Part shown: piece by piece, positions 7,520-15,887 of the stretch
Numbering within the stretch: position 1 is the stretch's first letter
How the letters are laid out: each line of letters begins with the position of its first letter
DNA from: Aquitalea aquatica
Lineage (GTDB): Bacteria; Pseudomonadota; Gammaproteobacteria; Burkholderiales; Chromobacteriaceae
Assembly (NCBI RefSeq): GCF_013911085.1
Contig: NZ_JACERN010000030.1
Span: 124,001 to 188,000 of the forward strand
Direction of reading: 5' to 3'
DNA length: 64,000 bases
Notes under the pieces: generated by a model
The model's database searches: none
What the model was told of the DNA's origin: nothing
Seen by the model: the letters and a program-made list of their open reading frames with translations, nothing else
Position numbers and translations under genes: made by a program

Positions 7520-8332
7520 GTGGCAAAAATCATCGTCGTGACTTCCGGCAAAGGTGGTGTCGGCAAAACCACTACCAGTGCCAGCTTTGCATCCGGCCTG
7601 GCTCTGCGTGGACACAAGACTGTGGTCATCGACTTTGACGTCGGCCTGCGCAACCTGGACCTGATCATGGGTTGCGAACGCCGCGTCGTGTACGACCTGA
7701 TCAATGTGGTGAATGGCGAAGCATCGCTGAACCAGGCCCTGATCAAGGACAAGAACTGCGACAACCTCTATATCATCCCGGCCTCGCAAACCCGCGACAA
7801 GGATGCCCTGTCGCAAGAGGGCGTGGAGAAGGTACTGAAGGAACTGGCCGACAGTGGCTTCGAGTTCATCGTCTGCGACTCCCCGGCCGGTATCGAAAAG
7901 GGTGCCCTGCTGGCACTGTACTTTGCCGATGAAGCACTGATCGTCACCAACCCGGAAGTGTCTTCGGTACGTGACTCCGACCGCATCCTGGGCATTCTGG
8001 CTTCCAAATCACGCCGCGCCGAGCAAGGTGGTGATCCGGTCAAGGAACACCTGCTGATTACCCGCTACTCGCCAGCCCGTGTCGACAAGGGTGAAATGCT
8101 GTCGGTGGACGACGTCAAGGAAATCCTGCGCGTGCCGCTGATTGGCGTGATCCCGGAATCACAGACCGTATTGCAAGCCTCCAACTCCGGTACACCGGCC
8201 ATTCACCTGAAGGGCAGCGATGTAGCCGAGGCCTATTCCGACGTGATTTCACGTTTCCTGGGCGAAGATCGCCCCATGCGCTTCCTGGACGCGCCCAAGG
8301 TGGGCCTGCTCAAGCGCCTGTTCGGAGGTTAA
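7520..8332 (+). CDS. minD: Septum site-determining ATPase MinD
   Basis: 270 residues. The ParA/MinD-type ATPase that cycles on and off the membrane under MinE control. The deviant Walker A motif GKGGVGKT is at residues 10-17, with the signature lysine K11. Switch motifs DFDVGLRNLD and CDSPAGIEKGA are present. The C-terminal amphipathic membrane-targeting helix (KVGLLKRLFGG) is intact. The start codon is GTG at 7520, supported by AAAGGGA 7 nt upstream. minE starts 3 nt after its stop. Confidence 0.98.
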   Translation: MAKIIVVTSGKGGVGKTTTSASFASGLALRGHKTVVIDFDVGLRNLDLIMGCERRVVYDLINVVNGEASLNQALIKDKNCDNLYIIPASQTRDKDALSQEGVEKVLKELADSGFEFIVCDSPAGIEKGALLALYFADEALIVTNPEVSSVRDSDRILGILASKSRRAEQGGDPVKEHLLITRYSPARVDKGEMLSVDDVKEILRVPLIGVIPESQTVLQASNSGTPAIHLKGSDVAEAYSDVISRFLGEDRPMRFLDAPKVGLLKRLFGG

Positions 8333-8335
8333 ACC

Positions 8336-8593
8336 ATGTCCCTAATCGACATTCTGTTCGGCAAGCGCCAGAAAACGGCCGCCATCGCCAGAGAACGTCT
8401 GCAGATCATTCTGGCGCACGAGCGCAATGGTCGCAGCGCCCCTGACTACCTGCCTGCACTGCAACGTGAACTGATGGAGGTGATCTCCAAATACGTGGCG
8501 GTCAATCTGGATGACATCAAGGTGCAGGTAGAACGCCAGGATGACTTTGAGGTGCTGGAGGTCAATATCGTGCTGCCGGAGCATCAGCGCTAA
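8336..8593 (+). CDS. minE: Cell division topological specificity factor MinE
   Basis: 85 residues, the usual size. The N-terminal membrane-binding/anti-MinCD helix ([24 protein letters not shown]) and the C-terminal dimerisation strand region ([23 protein letters not shown]) are both recognisable. Tightly packed, 3 nt after minD and 3 nt before oxyR. Confidence 0.97.
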   Translation: MSLIDILFGKRQKTAAIARERLQIILAHERNGRSAPDYLPALQRELMEVISKYVAVNLDDIKVQVERQDDFEVLEVNIVLPEHQR

Positions 8594-8596
8594 ACC

Positions 8597-9538
8597 ATGA
8601 CGCTGACCGAACTCCGCTACATCGTGGCAGTGGCGCGCGAGCGCCACTTTGGCCGCGCCGCACAAAGCTGCTTTGTCAGCCAGCCCACCCTGTCCATCGC
8701 CATCAAGAAGCTGGAAGACGAACTGGGCATCACCCTGTTCGAACGCGGCGGCCAGGAAGTGGCAGTAACGGAAATTGGCGAGCGCATCATCGAGCAGTCG
8801 CAACGGGTGCTGGAAGAAGCCGAAACCGTCAAGCGGCTGGCTGGTGAGCACCAGAACGAGCTGGTTGGTCCGCTCAAGCTGGGGGTAATCTTCACCATCA
8901 GCCCCTATCTGCTGCCCAAGCTGATTCCGGCCCTGCGCATTCTGGCACCGGACATGCCGCTGATTCTGGAAGAGAACTACACCGCCCGCCTGGCAGAAAT
9001 GCTCAAGCGCGGTGAGGTGGATGCGATCATCGTGGCTGACCCCTTCGAAGAAGCCGGCACCATGACTTGGCCACTTTATGATGAACCCTTCGTGGTTGCC
9101 ACGCCCAAGGGCCATCCATGGGAAAAGCTGACCTGCATCGGAGCCAGCCAGCTGACTGACGAGAGCGTCCTGCTGCTGAACCAGGGCAATTGCTTCCGCG
9201 ACCAGGTGCTGCAAGCCTGCAGCGAACTGGCCAGCAAGCAGAACCATCAGTCCGGCCTCGCCACCACCTTGCAGGGCAGCTCGCTTAATACCATTCGTCA
9301 CATGGTGGCCAGTGGTATGGGCGTCACCGTGATGCCATCCACCTCCATCGGCCCTGGTGATGACAGCCTGCTGTCTATCCTGCCCTTCCAGGAACCGGCA
9401 CCACAACGCCGGGTATTGCTGGTGACCCGCAAGCAGTTTTTCCGCAAAAAAGCTGTGGAAACCCTGCAGCAGGCGGTGTTCCGTTCCGGCCTGGCCGGCG
9501 TGGACATGCTGGAAAACGAAGGTCCTCTGGGTAGTTGA
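8597..9538 (+). CDS. oxyR: Hydrogen peroxide sensor/regulator OxyR
   Basis: 313 residues, LysR family. The N-terminal helix-turn-helix is RAAQSCFVSQPTLSIAIKKLE. The redox pair falls at exactly Cys199 and Cys208 (GNCFRDQVLQAC), the same numbering and spacing as the E. coli sensor cysteines that form the peroxide-induced disulfide. It therefore should be a true peroxide-responsive OxyR. Only 3 nt follow minE, so it is almost certainly in the min transcript. I recall the same min-oxyR linkage in Neisseria. Ends at a strong terminator. Confidence 0.96.
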   Translation: MTLTELRYIVAVARERHFGRAAQSCFVSQPTLSIAIKKLEDELGITLFERGGQEVAVTEIGERIIEQSQRVLEEAETVKRLAGEHQNELVGPLKLGVIFTISPYLLPKLIPALRILAPDMPLILEENYTARLAEMLKRGEVDAIIVADPFEEAGTMTWPLYDEPFVVATPKGHPWEKLTCIGASQLTDESVLLLNQGNCFRDQVLQACSELASKQNHQSGLATTLQGSSLNTIRHMVASGMGVTVMPSTSIGPGDDSLLSILPFQEPAPQRRVLLVTRKQFFRKKAVETLQQAVFRSGLAGVDMLENEGPLGS

Positions 9539-9555
9539 CCTGCAGCTACCGGTAC

Positions 9556-9585
9556 AAAAAAAGCCGCTCCCGTGAGCGGCTTTTT
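9556..9585. terminator. Bidirectional terminator between oxyR and the aminotransferase
   Basis: AAAAAAAGCCGCTC, loop CCGT, GAGCGGCTTTTT; both convergent genes end within 20 nt of it. Confidence 0.92.
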
Positions 9586-9599
9586 CTTTGCGGCAAAAC

Positions 9600-10754
9600 T
9601 CAACGGTGGGCTGCGCGCACCAATTCGGCCAGCCGGGCAATGCCTTCGTCGATGCGCTCAACAGCCGCATGGCTGAAGTTGAGGCGCAAGTGACCAATGC
9701 CATCCTGCGGATTGGGGTAGAAAGGCTCACCCGGCATGAAAGCAACATTGCACTCCGCCAGCGCCACTTTCAGCAACTCGCGGGTATCCTGCGGCCGCTT
9801 CAGCGTCAGCCAGAAGAACAAGCCACCCTTGGGAACCTGCCAGTCGGCCAGATCAGCAAAATGCTTTTCCAGCGCCATCTGCATGGCATCGCGGCCAATG
9901 CGATAGGTATCGCGCAGCGACTGCAGGTGGGCTGGAAACGCCGGATCGGCCAGCTGCTGCGCAATAAACCACTGTCCCGGACGGTTGCTGTGCAAATCAG
10001 TGGATTGCTTCAGTTTGACCAGATGCGGATACAGCTCGGGCGAAGCGATCAGATAGCCGATGCGCAGCCCCGGAGCCAGGGTCTTGGAGAAGGAACCGGC
10101 ATAAATCCACGGCGTCTTCTTCAAGTGACTCACCAGCGGTGCCGGTGCTTCGCCATCGTAAGACAAGGCGCGGTAAGGATCATCCTCGAACACCGGCAAG
10201 CCGTGGGCATCGATCACCTCCGCCAGCGCACGGCGGTTTTCCTCGCTGTAGCAGGCACCGGACGGATTCTGGAAGCTGGGAATCAGGTAGGTCAGCCGCG
10301 GCTTGGCGGTGCGCAGGGCCTGCTCCAGCTTGGCCGGTGGCAACTGGCCATCTTCCTGCGCAACGGCGGTAATGTCAGCACCGAACAGGTTGAAGGACTG
10401 CAAGGCCGCCAGGTAGGTCGGCCCTTCCGTCACCAGTGGCGTACCCGGATCGATGAACAGCTTGGATGCCAAATCAATGGCTTGCTGCGAGCCAGACAGC
10501 ACCAGCACTTGCTGGGCACTGCACTCCAGCCCCAGAGCCCTGGCCTGTGCGGCAATCAGTTCGCGCAACTGCGGTTCACCCTCGGTCGTGCCATATTGCG
10601 CCAAATCTGGCGGCAGGCCACTGAAGTCCAGTTGCGGCAGACAGCTGGCTGCCGGCAGACCTCCGGCAAAGGAAATGACTTCCGGGCGCTGAGCAGCGGC
10701 AAGAATTTCGCGGATCAGCGAACCCATCAGTCGTTCGATACGTTCTGAAAACAT
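9600..10754 (-). CDS. PLP-dependent aminotransferase (fold type I, MocR/LysN-like)
   Basis: 384 residues. Motifs: ISFAGGLPA near the N-terminus, YGTTEGEPQLRELIA, VTEGPTYLAAL, IPSFQNPSGACYS, FEDDPYRALSY, and the PLP-lysine motif YAGSFSKTLAPGLRIGYL, with a C-terminal LRLNFSH. This matches the 2-aminoadipate/aromatic/branched-chain aminotransferase group; the amino donor cannot be told from sequence. There is an ATG 12 nt upstream (10766), but 10754 is preferred because GGAG lies 6 nt before it. Its promoter faces the MarR gene across 201 bp. Confidence 0.88.
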   Translation of the reverse strand: MFSERIERLMGSLIREILAAAQRPEVISFAGGLPAASCLPQLDFSGLPPDLAQYGTTEGEPQLRELIAAQARALGLECSAQQVLVLSGSQQAIDLASKLFIDPGTPLVTEGPTYLAALQSFNLFGADITAVAQEDGQLPPAKLEQALRTAKPRLTYLIPSFQNPSGACYSEENRRALAEVIDAHGLPVFEDDPYRALSYDGEAPAPLVSHLKKTPWIYAGSFSKTLAPGLRIGYLIASPELYPHLVKLKQSTDLHSNRPGQWFIAQQLADPAFPAHLQSLRDTYRIGRDAMQMALEKHFADLADWQVPKGGLFFWLTLKRPQDTRELLKVALAECNVAFMPGEPFYPNPQDGIGHLRLNFSHAAVERIDEGIARLAELVRAAHR

Positions 10755-10908
10755 GGTAATCTCCATGACTGTCGCACCAGCATGTCTGCCATATTGCCGT
10801 GGCCGAGGGTGGTAAGCCTACGGAAGCCCAGCTCCTGCAGCAGTAAGGATGGTTTCTTCTGCTACCGCTTTATGGTCTGCTACTGCGCCAGCCCAATAAA
10901 CAATAAAC

Positions 10909-10923
10909 GTCAATTTTTTTGAC
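10909..10923. promoter_or_regulatory. Candidate operator between aminotransferase and marR
   Basis: A perfect inverted repeat GTCAA-TTTTT-TTGAC sits 33 bp before the marR-type gene. A second short palindrome, CCCCTGACAGGGG (10932-10944), overlaps the ribosome site. Dyads like these are typical MarR targets, but binding here is inference. Confidence 0.35.
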
Positions 10924-10955
10924 CTAATTTACCCCTGACAGGGGATGTCGTCAAC

Positions 10956-11411
10956 ATGCCTGACAGCGATAACGCGATCGATTTGCGCGCAGCCATGGAA
11001 GTGTTCTTCCATGCCTACAAAGCCTTTACCGCCAAGCCAGACGAGATCCTGGCCCGGCGTGGCCTGGCCCGGGTGCATCACCGCATCCTGTTCTTCGTGG
11101 CCCGCTATCCCGGCCTGTCGGTCAAGGATCTGCTGAGCGCGCTGGACGTGACCAAACAGGCCATCAACATGCCGCTGCGCCAACTGGTGGAGATGGGGCT
11201 GATTGCCAGCGTGGCAGCCAGCCACGACAAGCGGGTCAAGCAGCTGACGCTGACCAGCGAAGGCCGCAAGCTGGAAGAAGCCCTGCACAAGGAGCAAGCC
11301 CGCTTGCTCAGCCAGGCCTTCAGCCGCATCGGCGACACTGCCACCCGCGACTGGATGGCTGTGAATGGTCAACTGGCGGGCCGCGCAGACGCCGAGGATG
11401 CCAAGCACTAA
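10956..11411 (+). CDS. MarR-family transcriptional regulator
   Basis: 151 residues. Winged helix of MarR type: HHRILFFVARYPGLSVKDLLSALDVTKQAINMPLRQLVEMGLI (recognition helix TKQAINMPLRQL), followed by the wing DKRVKQLTLTSEG. C-terminal helix forms the dimer interface. GGGG lies about 12 nt before the ATG. It is divergent from the aminotransferase, which is its likely target besides itself. The ligand is unknown. Confidence 0.85.
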   Translation: MPDSDNAIDLRAAMEVFFHAYKAFTAKPDEILARRGLARVHHRILFFVARYPGLSVKDLLSALDVTKQAINMPLRQLVEMGLIASVAASHDKRVKQLTLTSEGRKLEEALHKEQARLLSQAFSRIGDTATRDWMAVNGQLAGRADAEDAKH

Positions 11412-11436
11412 TCCTGTCCCTGTGCCGACAGCATGT

Positions 11437-11468
11437 AAAAAAGCCCGCGTCTTCCGACACGGGCTTTT
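11437..11468. terminator. Bidirectional terminator between marR and greB
   Basis: AAAAAAGCCCG-C-GTC, loop TTCC, GAC-A-CGGGCTTTT: a stem of nine pairs with one internal mismatch, flanked by A and T tracts. Confidence 0.88.
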
Positions 11469-11491
11469 GTTTGGCTGCAGGAGATTTCGGC

Positions 11492-12046
11492 CTAGCTGAT
11501 CTTCTCGTAGCGTACTTCGAGGATTTCGATGTCCTCGTCGCCATCCGGGCCGCGAAACAGCACGCTATCCCCCTCGCGCGCCTTGATCAGGGTGCGGGCA
11601 ATCGGCGAAATCCAGCTGATATGACCACGTGGCAGGTCAATCTCGTCAACGCCGACAATGCTCAGCAGCTGCTCACTGCCATCGCCGCGCTCGATCAGCA
11701 CGGTGGCGGAGAAAAATACCTGGTCAGTGGCTTCACGCGCTTCCGGATCGACCACTTCGGCCAGCTCCAGCCGTTTGGTCAGAAAGCGGATGCGGCGGTC
11801 AATTTCACGCAGCCGGCGCTTACCGTACAGATAGTCACCGTTTTCCGAGCGGTCGCCATTGCTGGCTGCCCAGTTGACCACCTGCACCACCTCCGGCCTT
11901 TCCTTGTTGACCAGCTGGTACAGCTCATCCTTCAGCCGACGCCAGCCACCGGGGGTGATGTAGTTCTTGCTGGAGGCCGGCAGCCGCTGCTCGACTGGCA
12001 GATCGTCTTCGGCCTCGTCATTCTCTTTGGTAAATGCCTTGCTCAT
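11492..12046 (-). CDS. greB: Transcription elongation factor GreB
   Basis: 184 residues. It enters the RNA polymerase secondary channel and stimulates cleavage of backtracked RNA. The N-terminal coiled coil carries the acidic tip (NGDRSENGDYLYGKRRLREID), whose aspartate/glutamate coordinate the catalytic metal. The C-terminal FKBP-like domain contains SWISPIARTLIKAREGDSVLFR. An acidic N-terminal extension of about 20 residues precedes the family core. Probably the last gene of the rluB-NUDIX-greB block, though a terminator lies after rluB. Confidence 0.95.
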   Translation of the reverse strand: MSKAFTKENDEAEDDLPVEQRLPASSKNYITPGGWRRLKDELYQLVNKERPEVVQVVNWAASNGDRSENGDYLYGKRRLREIDRRIRFLTKRLELAEVVDPEAREATDQVFFSATVLIERGDGSEQLLSIVGVDEIDLPRGHISWISPIARTLIKAREGDSVLFRGPDGDEDIEILEVRYEKIS

Positions 12047-12112
12047 ACCTGCTTTCCTGCCTTGCGCCGCAATCCGCTACCTTACGTCGATAATGGCAGC
12101 AGCGGCAAGCCA

Positions 12113-12565
12113 TCACTCATCGACCGGCCACAGCCACTCCTGGCAATACACCAGCAGATTCTTCGGCCGCAGCTTGACCTGCTGCAGTTGCGCATAATCC
12201 AGCCACACCAGATGGTATTGGTTGTCCGGCGTCATGCGTGCCAGTTCCGGGCCACCCAGCTGCAGCGTGCCGCGAAACTTGCTAGCCAGAAATACATGCT
12301 CGATACGCCCCTTGTGCTCCAGCGTGCACAGCTGCTCGGCCAGCCAGATGCTCAGGCCGGTTTCTTCGCGGGTTTCACGCACGCAAGTCATGGCCGGGGT
12401 TTCGCCGGCCTTGATGGTGCCGCCGGGCAGGACGAAGTACTCCTTACCCTGCTTGATACGCTGCATCATCAACAGGCGGCCATCTTGAATGATGACTACC
12501 GAGGCGCGCGGCCCACGGCGTAAACCCAGCAGGGCGCCACCACCCGTAGTGGCGGCCGGCGGCAC
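12113..12565 (-). CDS. NUDIX hydrolase
   Basis: About 150 residues. The NUDIX box GGTIKAGETPAMTCVRETREETG fits GX5EX7REUXEEXGU fully, so catalysis on a nucleoside-diphosphate-type substrate is expected; the substrate is unknown. The frame stays open upstream to an ATG at 12730, but that would overlap rluB and cross its terminator hairpin. I prefer a GTG start at 12565, which has AGGA 7 nt upstream and gives a normal-length protein. A GTG at 12619 is possible but has no ribosome site. greB follows on the same strand. Confidence 0.8.
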   Translation of the reverse strand: MPPAATTGGGALLGLRRGPRASVVIIQDGRLLMMQRIKQGKEYFVLPGGTIKAGETPAMTCVRETREETGLSIWLAEQLCTLEHKGRIEHVFLASKFRGTLQLGGPELARMTPDNQYHLVWLDYAQLQQVKLRPKNLLVYCQEWLWPVDE

Positions 12566-12591
12566 TGCCGCGTCCTGCGAGCCCGCCGAAA

Positions 12592-12621
12592 GCAAAACGG
12601 GCGACCGCCAGGCGGTCACCC
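12592..12621 (-). terminator. Rho-independent terminator after rluB
   Basis: On the minus strand, GGGTGACCGCC pairs with GGCGGTCGCCC (one G-T wobble), followed by GTTTTGCTTT. It lies 52 nt past the rluB stop and just upstream of the chosen NUDIX start, which supports the GTG start. Confidence 0.75.
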
Positions 12622-12672
12622 ATTTGCAGCAGCGCGCAGCCAATGCCGTCAGCAACGGCCAGCTGCCACGGC

Positions 12673-14232
12673 TCACTCTGCCTTGCTTCCGCGGGTTTTC
12701 TTGCGGCCGGTCATGGTCAGGTCGGACCACTTCATCACCGCAGCCACTTCGGCTTCGTTCAGTTCGTAGAACTGGCCACGCTTCAGGCGCGGCGGCAGGC
12801 CCAGATTACCGAAACGCACGCGGATCAGGCGGCTGACGGTGAGGCCGAAGTGTTCGAACATGCGACGCACTTCGCGGTTACGGCCTTCCTTGATCACCAC
12901 GTTGTACCACTGGTTGGCACCGTCTTCGGCACCACCGCGCTGGAATACGCGCTGGAAAGCGGCCGGGCCATCTTCCAGTTCCACGCCGGCAGTCATTTCC
13001 TTGGCGACTTCCGGGGTCAGCTCGCCCAGCACGCGCACCGCGTATTCACGCTCCACTTCGAAGCTGGGGTGCATCATGCGGTTGGCCAGTTCACCACTGG
13101 TGGTGATCAGCAGCAGACCGGAGGTATTCACGTCCAGGCGGCCCACGGCCACCCAGCGGCTGCTCTTGGCTTGCGGCAGACGCTCGAACACGCTGACACG
13201 GCCTTCCGGGTCGTCGCGGGAAACGATTTCGCCTTCCTGCTTGTGGTACATGATGATGCGCGGCAGGCGGTCGGCCCACTTGAGCTTGATCACGTCGCCT
13301 TTGGCGGTGACGCGGTCTTCCGGACCCACGCGGTCGCCCAGGCTGGCTTTCTTGCCGTTTACCAGCACCAAGCCGGCTTCGATCCATTCTTCCATCTCAC
13401 GACGGGAACCGACGCCAGAAGCCGACAGCGCCTTTTGCAGGCGAACCGGCTCAATCTGTTCTTTGTCGAGGCGCACCTCGCGCAGCCGCTTGGACTTTTC
13501 TTTCACGTCCTGACTCGGGCTGCGCAGACGCAACTTTTTTGCCTTGATTACCAGCGACTTGCCTTCTGCGCGCGGTTTGCCCGCGGCCGGTGCACGACGC
13601 TGTTCGCGCGGGCTTTGTTCACCATCGGCTACCGGCATGGCGGCATTCTTGTTGCCAAAGCGGCGCTCGTGCTGCAATGCCTCACCACCCTGGCCTTGCA
13701 GACGCTCGGCCTTTTCCTGGCGACGGGCAGCTTGCTGCTGGCGGTTGTTTTCCGACTGGCTACGCTTGCCGCTGCCGGTGGGATTGCTCTGCACTTCGCC
13801 ACGGCGGTTGACCGTTTCCTTGCGACGGCCGGCAGCCGGCTTCTTCGGCTCGGCTACGTTGCCATTGGGCTCGCCGTTTTCACCACGCACCACCTGGCCA
13901 CGGGCCTGGCGTTGCAGTTCCAACTGGGCCAGTTCGGAACGGCTCATCTTGAACAGCGGTGCACTTTCATGCGGTGCGGCATGGGGTTGTGATTGCATCA
14001 GGTTGCCATAAGCATCACGCGGTGCAGCAGGACGACGGCCCTGCGGCTTGCCACCCTGACCCTGGCCTTGCGCGTCTTGCGGATTGCGCGCCTTGCCAAA
14101 GCCTCCCGGCTTGCCACGGCCCTGTTGCTGCGGGGCGTTGCCGCGCGGCGCATCGGGCTGACGGCGCGGAGAAGATTCGCGGCCCTTTACACGCGCCACC
14201 GGCTGGCGGGCGTTGTTTTGTCCTTTAGACAT
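12673..14232 (-). CDS. rluB: 23S rRNA pseudouridine synthase RluB with long disordered N-terminus
   Basis: 519 residues, against about 250-300 for typical RluB. RluB makes pseudouridine 2605 (E. coli numbering) in 23S rRNA. From about residue 262 there is a normal S4 RNA-binding domain (VRLQKALSASGVGSRREMEEWIEAGLVLVNGKKA), then the RsuA-type catalytic domain with the active-site aspartate in GRLDVNTSGLLL and GRNREVRRMFEHFG. The first ~260 residues are low-complexity and rich in Q, G, R, P and K, so probably disordered and RNA-binding. A short basic tail (GRKKTRGSKAE) ends it. It lies 46 bp after scpB. Confidence 0.93.
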   Translation of the reverse strand: MSKGQNNARQPVARVKGRESSPRRQPDAPRGNAPQQQGRGKPGGFGKARNPQDAQGQGQGGKPQGRRPAAPRDAYGNLMQSQPHAAPHESAPLFKMSRSELAQLELQRQARGQVVRGENGEPNGNVAEPKKPAAGRRKETVNRRGEVQSNPTGSGKRSQSENNRQQQAARRQEKAERLQGQGGEALQHERRFGNKNAAMPVADGEQSPREQRRAPAAGKPRAEGKSLVIKAKKLRLRSPSQDVKEKSKRLREVRLDKEQIEPVRLQKALSASGVGSRREMEEWIEAGLVLVNGKKASLGDRVGPEDRVTAKGDVIKLKWADRLPRIIMYHKQEGEIVSRDDPEGRVSVFERLPQAKSSRWVAVGRLDVNTSGLLLITTSGELANRMMHPSFEVEREYAVRVLGELTPEVAKEMTAGVELEDGPAAFQRVFQRGGAEDGANQWYNVVIKEGRNREVRRMFEHFGLTVSRLIRVRFGNLGLPPRLKRGQFYELNEAEVAAVMKWSDLTMTGRKKTRGSKAE

Positions 14233-14278
14233 AAATCATGCTCTTTCAGTACGAGCGCACAGCAAAACGGCGTCCAGC

Positions 14279-14911
14279 CTATTCTGCCTGTGGCTCCAGA
14301 TTGTCCGCCTCATCGTCGAGGGGGAGAGTGTCTTCGGCGTCATCGCTGCCGATCTCTTGTGGCTGGGCATCGGGTATGACCAGTGTTCCCAAGTCTGCCA
14401 GTGGTGGCAGGTCCCTTAGCGAAACAAAGCCAAGATCATCCAGAAACTTGCGGGTGGTGGCATACAGCCCCGGCCGGCCGGGCACGTCCTTGTGCCCGAT
14501 TACTTCAATCCATCCCCGCTCCAGCAGGGTTTGCATCACGCTGGTGGACACCGAAACGCCACGAATGGATTCGATATCACCACGGGTAACAGGTTGTTTG
14601 TAGGCGATAATCGCCAGGGTTTCCATCACGGCGCGTGAATAACGCGGCGGTTTTTCCGGATTCAGCCGTGACAGATAGGGGGTGAACTCGGCCCGGGCCC
14701 GAAAGCGCCAGCCGCTGGCCAGTTTCACCAGTTCCACACCACGGCCACGCCAGTCAGCCTGGATGTCGTCCAGAATGTCGTTCAGCAGGCTGGCCTTGAT
14801 GTCTTCGGTAAACAGCTTTTTGAGCTGGGATACCGACAAGGGTTCCGTCGCGGTCAACAATGCCGTTTCCAGCACGATCTTGAGATAGTTTAAGTCGGTG
14901 ATGGTGGACAT
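14279..14911 (-). CDS. scpB: Segregation and condensation protein ScpB
   Basis: 210 residues. The kleisin-interacting subunit of the Smc-ScpAB condensin; it dimerises and binds ScpA. Tandem winged helices are visible: [25 protein letters not shown] and the strongly conserved [31 protein letters not shown], then [22 protein letters not shown]. An acidic tail of about 30 residues follows. The start at 14911 (MSTITDLNY) is chosen over an upstream ATG at 14965, which would add unconserved sequence. It lies 145 bp after scpA. Confidence 0.94.
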   Translation of the reverse strand: MSTITDLNYLKIVLETALLTATEPLSVSQLKKLFTEDIKASLLNDILDDIQADWRGRGVELVKLASGWRFRARAEFTPYLSRLNPEKPPRYSRAVMETLAIIAYKQPVTRGDIESIRGVSVSTSVMQTLLERGWIEVIGHKDVPGRPGLYATTRKFLDDLGFVSLRDLPPLADLGTLVIPDAQPQEIGSDDAEDTLPLDDEADNLEPQAE

Positions 14912-15056
14912 CGGACCAGGTCTCGCCCGGCCTGCGCACAGGACTGGGGGCGAAAAAATATACATTGCGCGGGGAAGGCGCGGATTTTACCTGATTTCCC
15001 GCTCAGCGACACGGTCAATTGACGCGCTACTGTCATGCGCGCAACAGTTGCGGCCA

Positions 15057-15887
15057 TCAGCTGATGGCGATACGCACGTAAATCGGCTGGAAGGCCAGCT
15101 CCTGGCTGACCTTGATCAGCCCCTCCTTCACCAGTTCCAGCACGGCAATGAAGTTGACCACCAGGTGCGCCACGCCCTTGTCGACTTCGAACAGTTCCTC
15201 GAACGGTACGTATTCGCGATCGTTGAGATAGCGCAGGATCCAGCTCATCTGCTCGCGTACCGACAGTTCGTCCTTTTCCACCTTGTGGCTGCGCTTGTGC
15301 TTGGCCCGCGACAAAATCGCCAGCCAGGCCTGGCGCAGATCAACCGCCGCCACATCGGGCAGGCGCGCTTCGGCGCCCTGCTCGATCAGCACCGCCAGCC
15401 AGGCAAAGTCGCGATCAGCCTGTGGCAACTTGTCCAGCGCCAGCGCGGCCAGTTTCATCTGTTCGTAATCCAGCAGACGGCGTACCAGCTCGGCACGCGG
15501 GTCGTCCGGCTCGCCCTCTTCATCCAGCTGCGGGCGCGGCAACAGCAGCCGCGACTTGATTTCAATCAGCAAGGCCGCCATCAGCAGGTATTCGGCCGCC
15601 AGCTCCAGCCGCTCACCCTGCATGGCATCGACATAGCTCATGTACTGGCGGGTGATGTCGGCCATCGGGATATTGAGCACGTCCAGGTTCTGCTTGCGGA
15701 TCAGGTAGAGCAGCAAATCCAGCGGGCCTTCGAAGCTTTCCAGAATCACCTGCAACGCATCAGGTGGAATGAACAGATCCTGCGGCACTTCCAGCACCGG
15801 CTGGCCAAAGACGTGGGCAATGGGCAGGCCGGCCGGCAGTTCCGGCGCAGTCAGGGTGAAGTCGGCTGGGGTGGTCTGGGTGCTCAT
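15057..15887 (-). CDS. scpA: Segregation and condensation protein ScpA (kleisin)
   Basis: 276 residues. It bridges the Smc heads in the condensin complex. The kleisin core is clear: FEGPLDLLLYLIRKQNLDVLNIPMADITRQYMSY, EYLLMAALLIEIKSRLLLP, and a C-terminal winged helix near the end. The start at 15887 is an ATG whose first base overlaps the stop of the upstream LysR gene (ATGA), implying translational coupling. That upstream partner is unusual, because scpA in many proteobacteria follows trpS or a YciO-type gene. Confidence 0.94.
   Translation of the reverse strand: MSTQTTPADFTLTAPELPAGLPIAHVFGQPVLEVPQDLFIPPDALQVILESFEGPLDLLLYLIRKQNLDVLNIPMADITRQYMSYVDAMQGERLELAAEYLLMAALLIEIKSRLLLPRPQLDEEGEPDDPRAELVRRLLDYEQMKLAALALDKLPQADRDFAWLAVLIEQGAEARLPDVAAVDLRQAWLAILSRAKHKRSHKVEKDELSVREQMSWILRYLNDREYVPFEELFEVDKGVAHLVVNFIAVLELVKEGLIKVSQELAFQPIYVRIAIS

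Noticed and set aside
12566-12730. Longer NUDIX protein starting at ATG 12730
   Set aside because: It would overlap rluB by 58 nt and read through the rluB terminator hairpin; a GTG at 12565 with AGGA fits better.
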